Of a stretch of DNA of 64,000 nucleotides, positions 34,430-44,634 are shown piece by piece. The stretch is from contig NC_056048.1 in the NCBI RefSeq assembly GCF_004379255.2, positions 12,361,197 to 12,425,196 on the forward strand, given 5' to 3'. Origin of the DNA: Salvia splendens. Lineage: Eukaryota; Streptophyta; Magnoliopsida; Lamiales; Lamiaceae. The notes beneath the pieces are model-generated. The model made no database searches. It was not told where the DNA came from and was given only the letters and a program-made list of their open reading frames with translations. The position numbers and the translations under genes were made by a program. Positions within the stretch are counted from its first letter, which is position 1. Each line of letters begins with the position of its first letter.

Positions 34430-34540
34430 GGTGGGAAATAACACACATGTAGTAAAGTTCGTGATATTAATTGTCAAATTTAAAGTTCGTGGGAAAACCC
34501 AACTTTTTGAAAATTACGTGAAATTAGAAGTCAATATCCT
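34430..34540 (-). repeat. MULE right terminal inverted repeat
   Basis: Inverted partner of 12685-12796, abutting the second TTTAATTAA copy at 34541-34549. Confidence 0.8.
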
Positions 34541-34567
34541 TTTAATTAATTAATTGGCTCTGCCAGC

Positions 34568-34813
34568 GTGGCAAATGAATATGGATTCCAGGTCGGGTGG
34601 ATTGAAGAACTCTCTCCCTCCGTTGAAGTGATAGGTGGAGGCGGGGAGGCGCTTCCTCGGCTGCGGCGGGCATGGCAGGGCTTTGTAGAAATGGGCTTTA
34701 AAGGAGCCCTAATTGCGATTCCGGCTATCACCCATTTCTTGGCCTCTGAATATTTGTCCATTTGGATTGATGCTTCTTTGAAAATCCCATTTCTTAGTTG
34801 GATTTGCGTTTGA
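34568..34813 (+). CDS. Possible small ORF (81 codons) at the start of the 261-bp tandem array
   Basis: The frame begins [20 protein letters not shown], passes a glycine-rich stretch into the first repeat unit ([20 protein letters not shown]) and has a hydrophobic, possibly membrane-spanning segment before ending SWICV. I do not recognise it. Later units keep the segment after RRAWQG with few substitutions and the same stop, but lack the upstream start. It may be the last exon of a small gene that was tandemly duplicated, or a chance frame. Splice sites were not established. Confidence 0.3.
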   Translation: MANEYGFQVGWIEELSPSVEVIGGGGEALPRLRRAWQGFVEMGFKGALIAIPAITHFLASEYLSIWIDASLKIPFLSWICV

Positions 34814-35702
34814 GAAAAGGGGGATAAGTTTTTGAATAAGGCGGCAAAATTGAGAAGGGAGTGTTTGTGATTTCAAGAGAGAGGGTTAAAAGAAATGTAT
34901 TCGTGTGGAAATATATGGTGGCTGCGGCGGGCATGGCAGGGCTTTGTAGAAATGGGCTTTAAAGGAGCCCTAATTGCGATTCCGGCTATCACCTATTTCT
35001 TGGCCTCTGAATATTTGTCCATTTGGATTGATGCTTCTTTGAGAATCCCATTTCTTAGTTGGATTTGCGTTTGAGAAAAGGGGGATAAGTTTTTGAATAG
35101 GGCGGCAAAATTGAGAAGGGAGTGTTTGTGATTTCAAGAGAGAGGGTTAAAAGAAATGTATTCATGTGGAAATATATGGTGGCTGCGGCGGGCATGGCAG
35201 GGCTTTGTAGAAATGGGCTTTAAAGGAGCCCTAATTGCGATTCCGGCTATCACCCATTTCTTGGCCTCTAAATATTTGTCCATTTGGATTGATGCTTCTT
35301 TGGGAATCCCATTTCTTAGTTGGATTTGCGTTTGAGAAAAGGGGGATAAGTTTTTGAATAGGGCGGCAAAATTGAGAAGGGAGTGTATGTGATTTCAAGA
35401 GAGTGGGTTAAAAGAAATGTATTCGTGTGGAAATATATGGTGGCTGCGGCGGGCATGGCAGGGCTTTGTAGAAATGGGCTTTAAAGGAGCCCTAATTGCG
35501 ATTCCGGCTATCACCCATTTCTTGGCCACTGAATATTTGTCCATTTGGATTGATGCTTCTTTGAGAATCTCATTTCTTAGTTGGATTTGCGTTTGAGAAA
35601 AGGGGGATAAGTTTTTTAATAGGGCGGCAAAATTGAGAAGGGAGTGTTTGTGATTTCAAGAGAGAGGGTTAAAAGAAATGTATTCGTGTGGAAATATATG
35701 GT
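34659..35702 (+). repeat. Four tandem copies of a 261-bp unit
   Basis: Copies start at 34659, 34920, 35181 and 35442, each beginning GGCTGCGGCGGGCATGGCAG and ending GTGGAAATATATGGT. Identity between copies is very high by eye (a few substitutions each), so the array is recent. It lies just outside the right end of the MULE. Unequal crossing-over is the simplest origin. Confidence 0.92.
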
Positions 35703-37146
35703 GTGAATGGGGAAATTTCCTGCAATATTTGGTGGCTGCCAATTTTGGCGCCATCTCCTTCCCGCTAAGTTTAATTATTTTCTTCCTATTTTAGCCCTGT
35801 CTCGTGTGGTATTTTCTTGTGGGCTGGGCTTGGAATATATTATAATATATTTTGGGCTTTTTTGAAAATTTGTGTATTCCATTGGGATATTTGGATTTTT
35901 TTTGCCACAAACGATATTAACGAGGCTCAACCCATTTTTTTATTTAAATAAATAGCTCAAACCAACAAGTTGACGAAGACACGAAAAATAAGAGGAGGGC
36001 ACAAGGAAAACAGTAACTAAGCATTCAGGAAAAACCCCAACTCAATCATCTCATGTCCAAAACACTCCTTTAGTTGCCAAAAACTAAAAAATATATATAT
36101 GCACCGACCAAAACAAATTAAAAAGAAAAAAAAAACACCATGAAAAAAAATCAATATTCATCCATAGATTCAAAACTATGCATTCCAATTAGTTTTCGGT
36201 AAGATTTGGTTGTCTCCCTTTTTCCTTTTTTTCTATTAATAAAATGCACTTTCATGGATATTTACATTGTCCCTTCATTCCGTCACAATAATTTGTCTTT
36301 TTCAAAAACAATAAAAGAGAGAAGATAGATAATATGATAGTTACTGATACAAAGAAAGGGAGACTTCATTAAATTTGGCACACAATAAAGCAAATGAATT
36401 TGGACATATTCATGAACTTAATTTCAAGCTCTAAATAACTCCAAATTTATATAGATCAAGCTAGTCCTTCTTCATTTCAATTCGGTCTAACTTTTGGTCA
36501 AAGTAATACTTTTGATTATGGAAATAGTAATATATAGTCCGTACTAATATTTAAATTCCAACAAGCTTAAACATCCGATGTTGTAGAAAAATATTTTTGT
36601 TAGAATGCTTCAATTGGTTTAATGTATTCCGCATAACGTTAGGTATTATAATATAGAGACATAATCAAATGCAAACTATAAATATTTTACAAACTTCAAA
36701 TTATATCTGGATCGTTAGAAAATATCAACATGTGACATAATAACAGCAATAAAAAATGTCAACGGTGATGATGTGTTGACATTTTATGTTACTGTTATTT
36801 TGTCAGCTATTGACATTTTATATCGATCCAAATCATAGTTTGGAGTTTATATAATATAAAGAGTTTATATTTTATTATTATCCTATACTGATATACACAA
36901 GAGCATTATATTCTTTATACATTTGCATTTATTAACATTTTCTAAATTTCAGGCGGAGAAAGTGGTGGGGCAGCCGTCTACCTCATCCAACCGAAAGATG
37001 AGCAATGTACAATTATATGACACAGAGCTTAGTTGCCACTTGACGACTATATTCAAAGAACCTTAATATATACCCACTTTATTCTGTGGCCAGACCCCAC
37101 ATTTGCTTTCAATATTATATTATTCTTTTAGTTTTTTTCCAATCGC
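35703..37146. other. AT-rich intergenic stretch
   Basis: No gene was found. It contains a half Stowaway-like end near 36268-36320 (CCCTTCATTCCGTCACAATA) and a MITE at about 36664-36880. Confidence 0.5.
36664..36880. mobile_element. MITE with AAATGCAAACT...-type inverted ends
   Basis: The left part (CAAATGCAAACTATAAATAT, then TTACAAACTTC) mirrors the right part (GTTTGGAGTTTATATAATAT), with inner inverted TGTTGACATTTTATG words. It is the same family as 60250-60489. Exact ends and flanking duplication are not resolved. Confidence 0.45.
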
Positions 37147-37151
37147 ATTAT

Positions 37152-37806
37152 TAATACTAGCATTATTAGTTAGATAAATTAGGATTATTAGCATTATAAA
37201 TAAGAGTTATTATAATCATTTGAGAAAATCAATCAAAAACATCAATATTATTTTATTGTTCATTCTCTTCTCAAAGTGAGAAAACCGTTTTGCTCGACGG
37301 GAAAGTCGGGCTATGCGCGGAACATCTTCCGTCGGGCAGATGCGCAACTTTGGTTTGAGATGGTGGGAAGGCATAACTAACTAGTTGTTGTGCGCGGGTG
37401 GATTTCCTTCGGGCAGCGACGTAGCTATGGTTCGATCGGTGTGGCTAGTTGCTGTGCGCGGTGGATTCCCGTCGGGCAGCGACGTAGCTGTGATTCGATC
37501 GGTGTTTTGGATGGTGAGATCGCGATGAAAGCACCAATTTGATAGGATAAACCTCCTATTGGGCGTCCGTAGATCGGCGCGATAAATATCTGTCGCGGGC
37601 GAGTGCTCGACTCGCCCGTCGAGCACGACGGTTTTCTCAGTTTAGAGAAGAGAATGAACGATAAAATAATATTAATATTCTTAATTGATTTTCTCAAATG
37701 ATTACAATAACTCCTATAATGCTAATAACTAACTTAATGAATAAGAAAACAAAGATATGGAAAGGTATGCAAATCCTAATTTATCTAACTAATAATGCTA
37801 GTATCA
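37152..37806 (-). mobile_element. TRIM-type LTR element with one LTR inverted
   Basis: The right side is a complete leftward LTR (about 37541-37806, minus strand TGATACTAGCATT... to ...TTTATCCTATCA). It is followed by primer site TTGGTGCTTTCAT and about 225 bp of interior. The left side (37152-about 37312) is instead the first part of the same LTR in the rightward orientation. The whole is flanked by ATTAT (37147-37151 and 37807-37811). The intact relative at 52156-52972 has both LTRs in the same direction. Confidence 0.7.
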
Positions 37807-38289
37807 ATTATCAACAATACAATAGTAAGTTAGTACTACTAGTAGGATTTATAACTAAGCACACCATTACATTTCAAAGATGGTCCTTGACAAAAATAGT
37901 AGCGTCCAAATTTCTTTTATTTTTCTAGAAGCCTTTTATTGATCATCGAATGAATGGAGAATAAAGCCTTGTAACTTCTAAGAATTATTCCTGCAACTTT
38001 TTCAATGGCACAAGAGTACTATTAACAAATTGAAATATAGGAGTACAAAGAATCGGACAAATAGTCGACTGTGGGAGAAAAGTGATTCGACAATACATAG
38101 AAAAAATAGTCCTAAGATTGGAACGTAAAACTCATTTGTCTCTCGGGAGGAGTCGTGGAATTAAAACAAAACATAAAATATTTTTAAGGATTTTTTATTT
38201 CTAAATCGTGTATGAAAAAGAGATATACAAATGACAAAGTACAACCCTATAAGACTAGGTCAGTGGTGAAAGGGTTATAGTAAGTGCGA

Positions 38290-39060
38290 AGATATTGACT
38301 ATGATGAAATTTTTTAACTAGTTGCTAAGATCAAGTCCATTAAGATATGATTTGCAATACTTGCATAATGCAATTTTTACATTTGGGAAATGAATATTAA
38401 AACCACATTTCTCAATGGAGATCTAGAAGACAATGTGTATATGACACAACATGAAGATTTTGTATCCAAGCTAAAGAGCTCTATTTATGGACTTAAACAA
38501 GCTTATAGGAGTTTGAATAACTGCTTTAATAGGACAATCAAATTAATTGGGTGTCTCACTTAGGAATGAGGATTGTTCTCTATCCAAAAATTACCATTGG
38601 GTATGGTATGATATTAAAGAAAAAAGAATATCTTTAAATTAATGGGTACACTGCTGTTAGTTGTGCAAGTAACCGAATAGATGAAAAATCAATACCATGA
38701 TATTTCACAGTTGTCGGAGGGAATTTAGTCACTTGGATACGTAAAAAGAAAAAGGCAATGTCATTAATCAGTATCAAGTGTAGAGGCATAATTCCAGAAG
38801 TAAGAGAAATTTGACCGAGATCATATGGCTAGAAAGACTGTAAACCAATATTAGTTTCCCTTCTACACATATAAGCTAACTCTCATGTGACAACAAAGCT
38901 ATCATCATTAATTCAGAAAATCTAGTACCACAAGATGAGACTAAACACATGAAAGTCGATTGGCCTTTTCAATTAAAGATAATATTGAAAGATGAATCAT
39001 TGAACTACCATATGCCTGATCTAAAGATCAATAACATGTATACTAACAAAAGTCAAAAGT
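38290..39060 (+). pseudogene. Degenerate Ty1/copia reverse transcriptase / RNase H fragment
   Basis: Readable pieces include IWEMNIKTTFLNGDLEDNVY (copia RT, from the W-MDVKTAFLNG motif), SKLKSSIYGLKQAYRSLN and, later, DETKHMKVDWPFQLK from the end of copia RNase H. The frame has many stops and shifts. No LTRs were identified around it. A 3' purine-rich piece (TTGAGTGGAAGTATATTA, about 39117) may be its polypurine tract. Confidence 0.65.
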
Positions 39061-39275
39061 CAAAATAGTCCAAAATGTTCTTGGTAATGTTGATTATCGG
39101 AGGTGTCGTTGCTAAATTTGAGTGGAAGTATATTAAAAGAAGGAGATGAGCTAAAGGAAGGAATTATGCAATATTTAAAAAATCGGACCGGTAAGCGAAT
39201 CGGCGAAGCTATCGGTTCACGATTTAACTGGTCGGACCGGTCCAACCACTGGTCGAGCCGGAATACTGTAACAGC

Positions 39276-39463
39276 CAGGGACGGAGCCAGAAATTTATAC
39301 CGGGAGGGGCAAAAATATACATAGGCAAAATTCAAGTATTTTAGATGGGGCAATTAATGAGAAATTAAACTAAATAAATTTAATATTATATAAATTATAT
39401 ATATGTGAAGAAAATGGAGGAGGGGCATTTGCCCCTTCTTGATACATGCTGGGTCCGTCCCTG
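39276..39463. mobile_element. hAT-type MITE, 188 bp
   Basis: Inverted ends CAGGGACGGAGCCAG and CTGGGTCCGTCCCTG are flanked by GTAACAGC and GTAGCAGC (39268-39275 and 39464-39471), an 8-bp duplication with one change. Confidence 0.75.
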
Positions 39464-39565
39464 GTAGCAGCTATATATATGAGTATATAATTACTGATAA
39501 GGCTCGTTTCATGCATCTATTTTACGTATGAATTCTGTGATTTCTAAGGTGCTAGCATGCATTTA

Positions 39566-41479
39566 GAGCACCCGCAACGCGGGCGGCCGGCGTTCCGCGT
39601 GCCGTTCCCCCGGAACGGTTTCGCCGTGGAACGCGTTGCGGCGCATGGTTTCGTCCGGTTCCGTTCCCATTCCGTGCCGGGTGCCGACGGAACGAAACGC
39701 GGCACGGTCTGTGCCGCCACGCGCTTCGGCGAGTGGCGCTCCCCGCGGCGTGCATGAGTCCCACTCGCCGGCCCGCGAGTGGGACATGTCACCTGCTGAC
39801 GCAATAATTATTTTTTTAAAAAATTTTTTTTTTTTAAATTTTCTTTTTATAACGGTAATATTACCATTTTTTTAACTTTTTTTATTTTTATTTTTATTTT
39901 CTTATTCTATAAATACTCCTACTTCATTCTCATTTCACACACAACCAACATCATTTCCTCTCCAATTTTCATATTCAATCTCTACACAAAATGTCCGGCG
40001 ACGGCAACTACGGCGGTGACGGCTCCGGTGGGTGGGATCTCAACGCGTTGGGCGATTGGCAGACCATGTACAACACACTTGGTGGTTCCGGGTCGTCGAC
40101 GCCGGGCACCCAGGGGTCGGCGACGCCGGGTGGGTACCAACCACCCACTTTCGATGTGGATGCCTACGCACGACCACCCGGCTCGCGCCTTTCTCAGGGT
40201 TTGTCCCAGATTCGGGAGAATATCCCCGTTGAACCCACCCAGGGAGGAGGCCGAGGCGGTGAAAGCGCCAGGGCTGCGTCTGAGGCGGCCGAGGAGGCGG
40301 AAGAGGAGGAACCGGAGGATCTGGGCCGGCATCCGTACAGCAACGAAGAAACAAAGGCGGTGTACACCGCCTGGCTCACCGTCTCGTACAATCCCATCGT
40401 CGGAAATCAACAAGCCGCCAAGTGCTTCTGGGAAAAGGTCTGCGATGTCTACCACCAGATTAAGCCGAAAGGGGCCCGGAAGCGCAAATATACAATGCTC
40501 CGTGCTCACTTTGGCCGAGTCGACGTACAGGTCAAAAAATTTTGCGGCATCTACTCGGCCGAAGAGGCGAACTACCAAAGTGGAGCTTCGGGCGCCGACA
40601 TTCTGATGGCGGCTTTGCGCGTCTTCTACCAGGACATCGGGCTACAGTTCAAATATGTTGATATTTGGCAGCTCGTCAAGGACGAGGAAAGGTGGGCCGG
40701 CGGTGTCCGCTCGAGCTCGGGCTCAACCTCAAAGCGCACGAAGCACACGGCGACCGGCAACTACTCGTCTGGTGACACCGGTGAGGCCAGCGAGGGTGAA
40801 CCGCAGGTGTTTGGGGGTACGGGGGATCCAACGCCCGACGAATACGGGGGATCCAGCCGTGGGCGCCGTCGGCCGCAAGGGACGAATGCGACGAAGGCGG
40901 ATAGAGCGAGGAAGGGCCGAGGCGAATCAAGCCAGTCGGCCTCGGGATCGGGCTCGCGGGGAGGCTCGGACACACTTATGGTGGCGTACATGACCGCCAC
41001 AATGGCGGACACTTCCCGCTTCTCGTACGCCCAATTCGCGGCCTGGTAGAACGGAATTGTGCATATGGCAGCACAACTTGGCCTTCCGACTCCCCCTCAA
41101 CCTCGACCGCCTCCGGAGGATGATTAGCCGGCGGAGTAGTTTTTTATTTTCCCACGTTTAATTGTGTGTTTATTATTGTGTGTTTTTTATTTTTTTTAAG
41201 TTTAAGTTGTAATTTTTTTTAATGTTGTGTGTTTTTTAATAAAGTGTGTTTGTTTTTATTAAAGTGTGTTTATTTAAATTGAATTGGGTTGGAAATAAAA
41301 ATAAAAAATGAAATTGAATGAATAGTAATTTAAGGAACGGTTAAGGAACGGATAAGAAACGGAGGGTTGCAGGTTCCGTTCCTTAGTTAAGGAATGGAGT
41401 AAATAAGTACAGTGGGGCCCTCAAATAGTGGTTTAAGGAACGGTTTAGGAACGGTATAGGAACAGCGTTGTGGATGGCC
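39566..41479 (+). mobile_element. PIF/Harbinger element with ORF1 only, 1.9 kb
   Basis: Ends GAGCACCCGCAACGC and GCGTTGTGGATGGCC are inverted and flanked by TTA (39563-39565 and 41480-41482). The insertion is confirmed by the empty site at about 44690-44715. It encodes ORF1 but no ORF2 transposase, so movement would need a partner in trans. Confidence 0.9.
39991..41049 (+). CDS. Harbinger ORF1 protein (Myb/SANT-like DNA-binding accessory), 352 codons
   Basis: A Gly/Ser-rich N-terminus and an acidic run (EEAEEEEPEDLG, about 101-112) precede a trihelix/SANT-like domain at about 113-215 with HPYSNEETKAVYTAWLTV, KCFWEKVCDVYHQIK and KKFCGIYSAEEANYQSG. A Ser/Gly and basic linker follows. In the family ORF1 binds the element ends and works with a separate DDE transposase, absent here. 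The frame stops at TAG (41047) in FAAW, but reading through gives NGIVHMAAQLGLPTPPQPRP and a stop at 41125-41127, so CAG to TAG probably cut off about 26 residues. The promoter is unproven; a TATA-like CTATAAATACTCC lies at 39906-39918. Confidence 0.75.
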   Translation: MSGDGNYGGDGSGGWDLNALGDWQTMYNTLGGSGSSTPGTQGSATPGGYQPPTFDVDAYARPPGSRLSQGLSQIRENIPVEPTQGGGRGGESARAASEAAEEAEEEEPEDLGRHPYSNEETKAVYTAWLTVSYNPIVGNQQAAKCFWEKVCDVYHQIKPKGARKRKYTMLRAHFGRVDVQVKKFCGIYSAEEANYQSGASGADILMAALRVFYQDIGLQFKYVDIWQLVKDEERWAGGVRSSSGSTSKRTKHTATGNYSSGDTGEASEGEPQVFGGTGDPTPDEYGGSSRGRRRPQGTNATKADRARKGRGESSQSASGSGSRGGSDTLMVAYMTATMADTSRFSYAQFAAW

Positions 41480-41828
41480 TTATAAGTCCAGGTGCGTGAA
41501 AAATCTGCCAGACCCAGGAATAGAAGACGATTACCAAGGCAGAGAGAATAGAGAAGAAAAGTGGAGAAAAAGAGTGAAATCCGCGAGGGTATAATCGTCA
41601 AATCAAGATGACCGTTGCCCTAGGAATTGGAGCCACGCCTAAAAATACCAAGAAGCTTACGAGAAGAGGAGACGAAGTTAGAGAATTTTCCTTAGTATTT
41701 TTGGCTCACTCTTCACACACTCACTTGCGCACTTGGTTCCATGGAGATTTGGGGTAGTTAGTGGTGGTTTGTTTTTGTTCAACTGAGGGTGTAACACCAC
41801 TCCGAGAAGGAGTGAAGAAACAATTTAC

Positions 41829-42190
41829 CCTTCCGAGTTAATGTGTGACGCCAGCGATTACGTGGTCGGTGCAGTCTTAGGTCAAAGAATTGAAGGGAAA
41901 AGCTACGTGATCTTCTATGCGTCCAAGACCTTGAACCAGGCCCAGAAGAATTACGACACCACGGAGAAAGAGATGCTAGCTGTCGTGTATTCCTTTGAGA
42001 AATTCCAACCATATTTGTTGGGGTCAAGGGTAATCGTGTTTACTGATCATGCAACGTTAAAATATCTATTGGCAAAGAAGGAGTCTAAACCATGATTGAT
42101 CCGATGGGTGTTGTTACTTCAAGAATTCGATTGGGAAGTTAAGGATAAGAAGGGTACGGAGAACAAGGTGGCTGACCATCTCAGCATAAT
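41829..42190 (+). pseudogene. Gypsy RNase H fragment (Athila/Tat type)
   Basis: The sequence begins [20 protein letters not shown] and continues with [20 protein letters not shown] and [15 protein letters not shown], the RNase H-like domain that follows RT in Ty3/gypsy pol. A TGA (42093) falls in [13 protein letters not shown], where an arginine codon (CGA) is expected. [15 protein letters not shown] closes the domain. RT is deleted upstream and integrase downstream. Confidence 0.85.
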
Positions 42191-42767
42191 TTTTCAGGGA
42201 GATACTGAAGAGGCTATACCAGATGCATTCCCGGAGGCAGCCACGTTGGAATGGAAGAAAGAGTTGGAAGGAGTCCGGGAAGACATTCGGGATATCAAGA
42301 CTGAGATATCCTCGTTGACTGCCACTGTCCTGGGGTTGAAGGAGCCGCTAGGGGTGCACTCAAATAAGATGACCGAAGCTCTGACCTTGATGATGAAGAT
42401 GGTCAACTTCGTGGATCAGAGAACCGCTCGACTTCCACAAGGCTTGCCCCATGGAACTAATCCCCAGAAATCCACTCCGACTGCCCTAGTGACTATGCCG
42501 ATAAAGAAGAGGAAGGAGCCCGCCCCATCAACTGCCAGTGAGCCCATCGTCTCATCAACTAAGAAACAAAAAGAAAGAGAGGAAGCCATCACCACCACCA
42601 CTACTTTTGCAAGTAAGGAGATCCCGAGGCCACCCCAGCCCAAGGCCCACAGCCCAAGGCCAGGAAGGATACTGCAACACCACCACCAAGAGGAGCACCC
42701 CAGAAACCTGGTCCCCGAAGGGGCCAGGGACAAAATTAGTCAAACACCCCCCAGAGTAATCAAGTAA
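42096..42767 (+). CDS. ORF of 223 codons: RNase H tail joined to coiled-coil/low-complexity region
   Basis: The first 33 residues are the end of RNase H. From about residue 50 a helical, likely coiled-coil segment follows ([20 protein letters not shown]), then a Lys/Glu/Thr/Pro-rich tail with [10 protein letters not shown]. Integrase is absent, so an internal deletion has probably fused pol to the 3' ORF region of an Athila-like element. The function of such 3' ORFs is not established. No membrane segment was seen. Confidence 0.45.
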   Translation: MIRWVLLLQEFDWEVKDKKGTENKVADHLSIIFQGDTEEAIPDAFPEAATLEWKKELEGVREDIRDIKTEISSLTATVLGLKEPLGVHSNKMTEALTLMMKMVNFVDQRTARLPQGLPHGTNPQKSTPTALVTMPIKKRKEPAPSTASEPIVSSTKKQKEREEAITTTTTFASKEIPRPPQPKAHSPRPGRILQHHHQEEHPRNLVPEGARDKISQTPPRVIK

Positions 42768-42839
42768 TTTTTAGTTTTATTTTCAGTTTTTTTTTTGTTT
42801 TTCAGCTTTAGTTTTTTAGTAAGCATGCTAGGTTGTTGT

Positions 42840-43140
42840 TTCTGTGCCTTCTCCCACTTAGGCCATGGCTTGGCCTAAGTGTGAGAAGTTTGTATGCCTA
42901 GTATGTGGTGTTTCTTGTATTTTTCTTGCGTAGCTTCTTACACTTAGTCCATGGCTTGGCCTAAGTGTGAGAAGTGTGTATGCCTAGTATGTGGTGTTTC
43001 TTGTGTTTTTCTTGCGTAGCTTCTTACACTTAGCTCATTGCTTGGCCTAAGTGTGAGAAGATTGCTTTGTTTTTGTTCGGTGTGTTTTTGCCTTCTTACA
43101 CTTAACCCAATTCTTGGTCTAAGTGTGAGAAGTGTGTGTC
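42840..43140 (+). repeat. Four tandem hairpins built on CTTAGnCCATGGCTTGGCCTAAG
   Basis: Four copies of CTTCTTACACTTAG, a short loop, then CTAAGTGTGAGAAG form strong stems at about 42848, 42926, 43019 and 43092. The right arm resembles the purine-rich tract before the LTR (TTTAAGTGTGAGCAG, 44618-44632). Confidence 0.75.
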
Positions 43141-43144
43141 TTGT

Positions 43145-43790
43145 TGTTTTTCTATTTTTTTCTGTTTTTTCGCCACTAACTGGCCTGCTTTCCACTTCAT
43201 GAGGATTGCTTGGGGACAAGCATAAATGAAGTGGAAGGGGGGAAGCAGTTAGTGCAATCAGTGTCTTGTACATATTCTGTTAGGCCTAGGAGTTGTTAGT
43301 TTTTTTAGGTTCTGTGTTTTGCATAACTGGTATAATAGATAGCAAAAGCCCCTTAGGAAAAGTAATTGAAGAGGAAATGCATGCTGATTTGTGAATCCTT
43401 CTTCCTTAATAAATCTAAGTCAGTTGGAAGAAGTAAAGACGATAGAAAATGCCTGAATTTAAGCTTACTGTGAAGCCCTCTGAAAAGTGAATTATAAGCC
43501 TAGAGTAGAATACTTTCTACTAAACACTTAAAAAAAAGAGAGTGGCTGCCATTGATGCAAGAGGAGAAACGACATAGATAGTAAGGACTAAAAGCAATAG
43601 GGTAACCATTTTGAGCTTTATTCTTTCGAACTTGCTGAACCTGCCTCCCTGGAAAGGTACCCCTTAGTGAACCATTTGGGCCTATTCTAAATTGAATCCA
43701 TTTGTTGGAGCTTTAGCTTTCATGCCATGTGAACAAAGGGGCAGGGATGGAGTAGCTCGATGGTAGGGGTAAAAGACAGATTTAGTGGCA
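43145..43790. other. Non-coding 3' region of the Athila/Tat-like element
   Basis: No ORF or RNA gene was recognised between the hairpin array and the A-rich repeat. Confidence 0.4.
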
Positions 43791-44010
43791 AAAGAAAAAA
43801 AAAGTTTGAAAAATGGGCAGGAACAGTTTTACCTGACCCAAGAAAAAAAAAGAGATATGGAAGTTAGAATATGGGCAAAAAAAAGAGATATACAAGTTAC
43901 CAGGCCCAAGAAAAAAACAGTTGGAAAAATGGGCAGGAACAGTTTTACCTAACTCAAGAAAAAAAAAGAAAAGAAAAAACGGGCAAGAAAAATTTTGTGG
44001 CCCAGATAAG
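43790..44010 (+). repeat. A-rich tandem repeat with AATGGGCAGGAACAG
   Basis: The unit GGGCAGGAACAGTTTTACCT occurs at about 43815 and 43932, separated by A-rich AAGAAAAAAAAAGAGATAT stretches. It lies in the non-coding 3' part of the Athila/Tat-like element. Confidence 0.65.
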
Positions 44011-44634
44011 TAGGGAAAATAAGGCTAATTAGCCAGGGGAACATCTCTAATATGCTGGGAAAGATAAAATCATACATGGGAGTTGTTACTAAGCTTTGCC
44101 CCTAAATTCACGTGTCCGTGTCATGTTTCACCTATACTGTTGAACTTAGATCCTTAGGATTCTCACCGTTAAACACTGTGACCCCCTAGCCCCATTACAA
44201 CCCAGTGAAAGACCTTAAGGAACTATTCTACGACATCAATCTTAAGGCATCAATGATATGGCAGAATGAAGAGCGAATGATCATTACGTCCCTGGTGAGG
44301 AATGAGTGATCGTGTGAACCTAACAGAGGCAAAAATTTTAGGCTATCTTGACGAACTGACAGCTTGACTAAGATAGAAAAAGGGAGGGGGAAGAATATGA
44401 GGCTGTAAAAACTTGGATCGACCTTAATCTTGTGGGGATGGCTGCTAGAAAAAAAATACCAGTTTGTGCGCGTCTGTGTTTTTTTTTTCTTTTTCTCTGT
44501 CTTGTGTTTTCTGTGTGTTCTTTTTCTCTGTCTTGTGTTTTTTGGTTAACAGGGGAGGATGCATTGAAACTTGCCTTATTTCTTTTTCTTGGCTTTCATA
44601 CTTGATGACAAGTATGGTTTAAGTGTGAGCAGTT

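Larger units (their letters stand above)
12685..34540. mobile_element. Composite MULE (Mutator-like element), about 21.9 kb with nested insertions
   Basis: The left end (12685-12796) and right end (34430-34540, inverted) align over about 110 bp at roughly 80% identity by eye, sharing AACTTTAAATTTG and ATTAATATCACGAACTTTAC. The element is flanked by a 9-bp duplication TTTAATTAA (12676-12684 and 34541-34549), the usual MULE size, though AT-rich. Inside are a rightward PMD gene and a leftward MuDR-type transposase gene that start from an inner inverted repeat (about 13230-13713 and 28701-29140). Also present are a second MULE remnant (30290-30955) and three insertions: hAT (15335-16763), copia (19562-28356) and a short LTR element (31306-34089). 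Removing these leaves about 8.8 kb. Confidence 0.8.
39495..41828 (+). repeat. Left LTR of the Athila/Tat-like element, truncated, with Harbinger insertion
   Basis: Segments 39495-39565 and 41483-41828 together match 44635-about 45035 of the right LTR. Beyond AAGAAACAATTTAC the copy is replaced by pol sequence, so most of the downstream LTR is deleted. Confidence 0.8.

Noticed and set aside
40016..40606. 196-codon ORF overlapping the Harbinger ORF1, and the minus-strand frame 39982-40578
   Set aside because: Shadow frames in GC-rich sequence; the 352-codon frame has the SANT-like domain.
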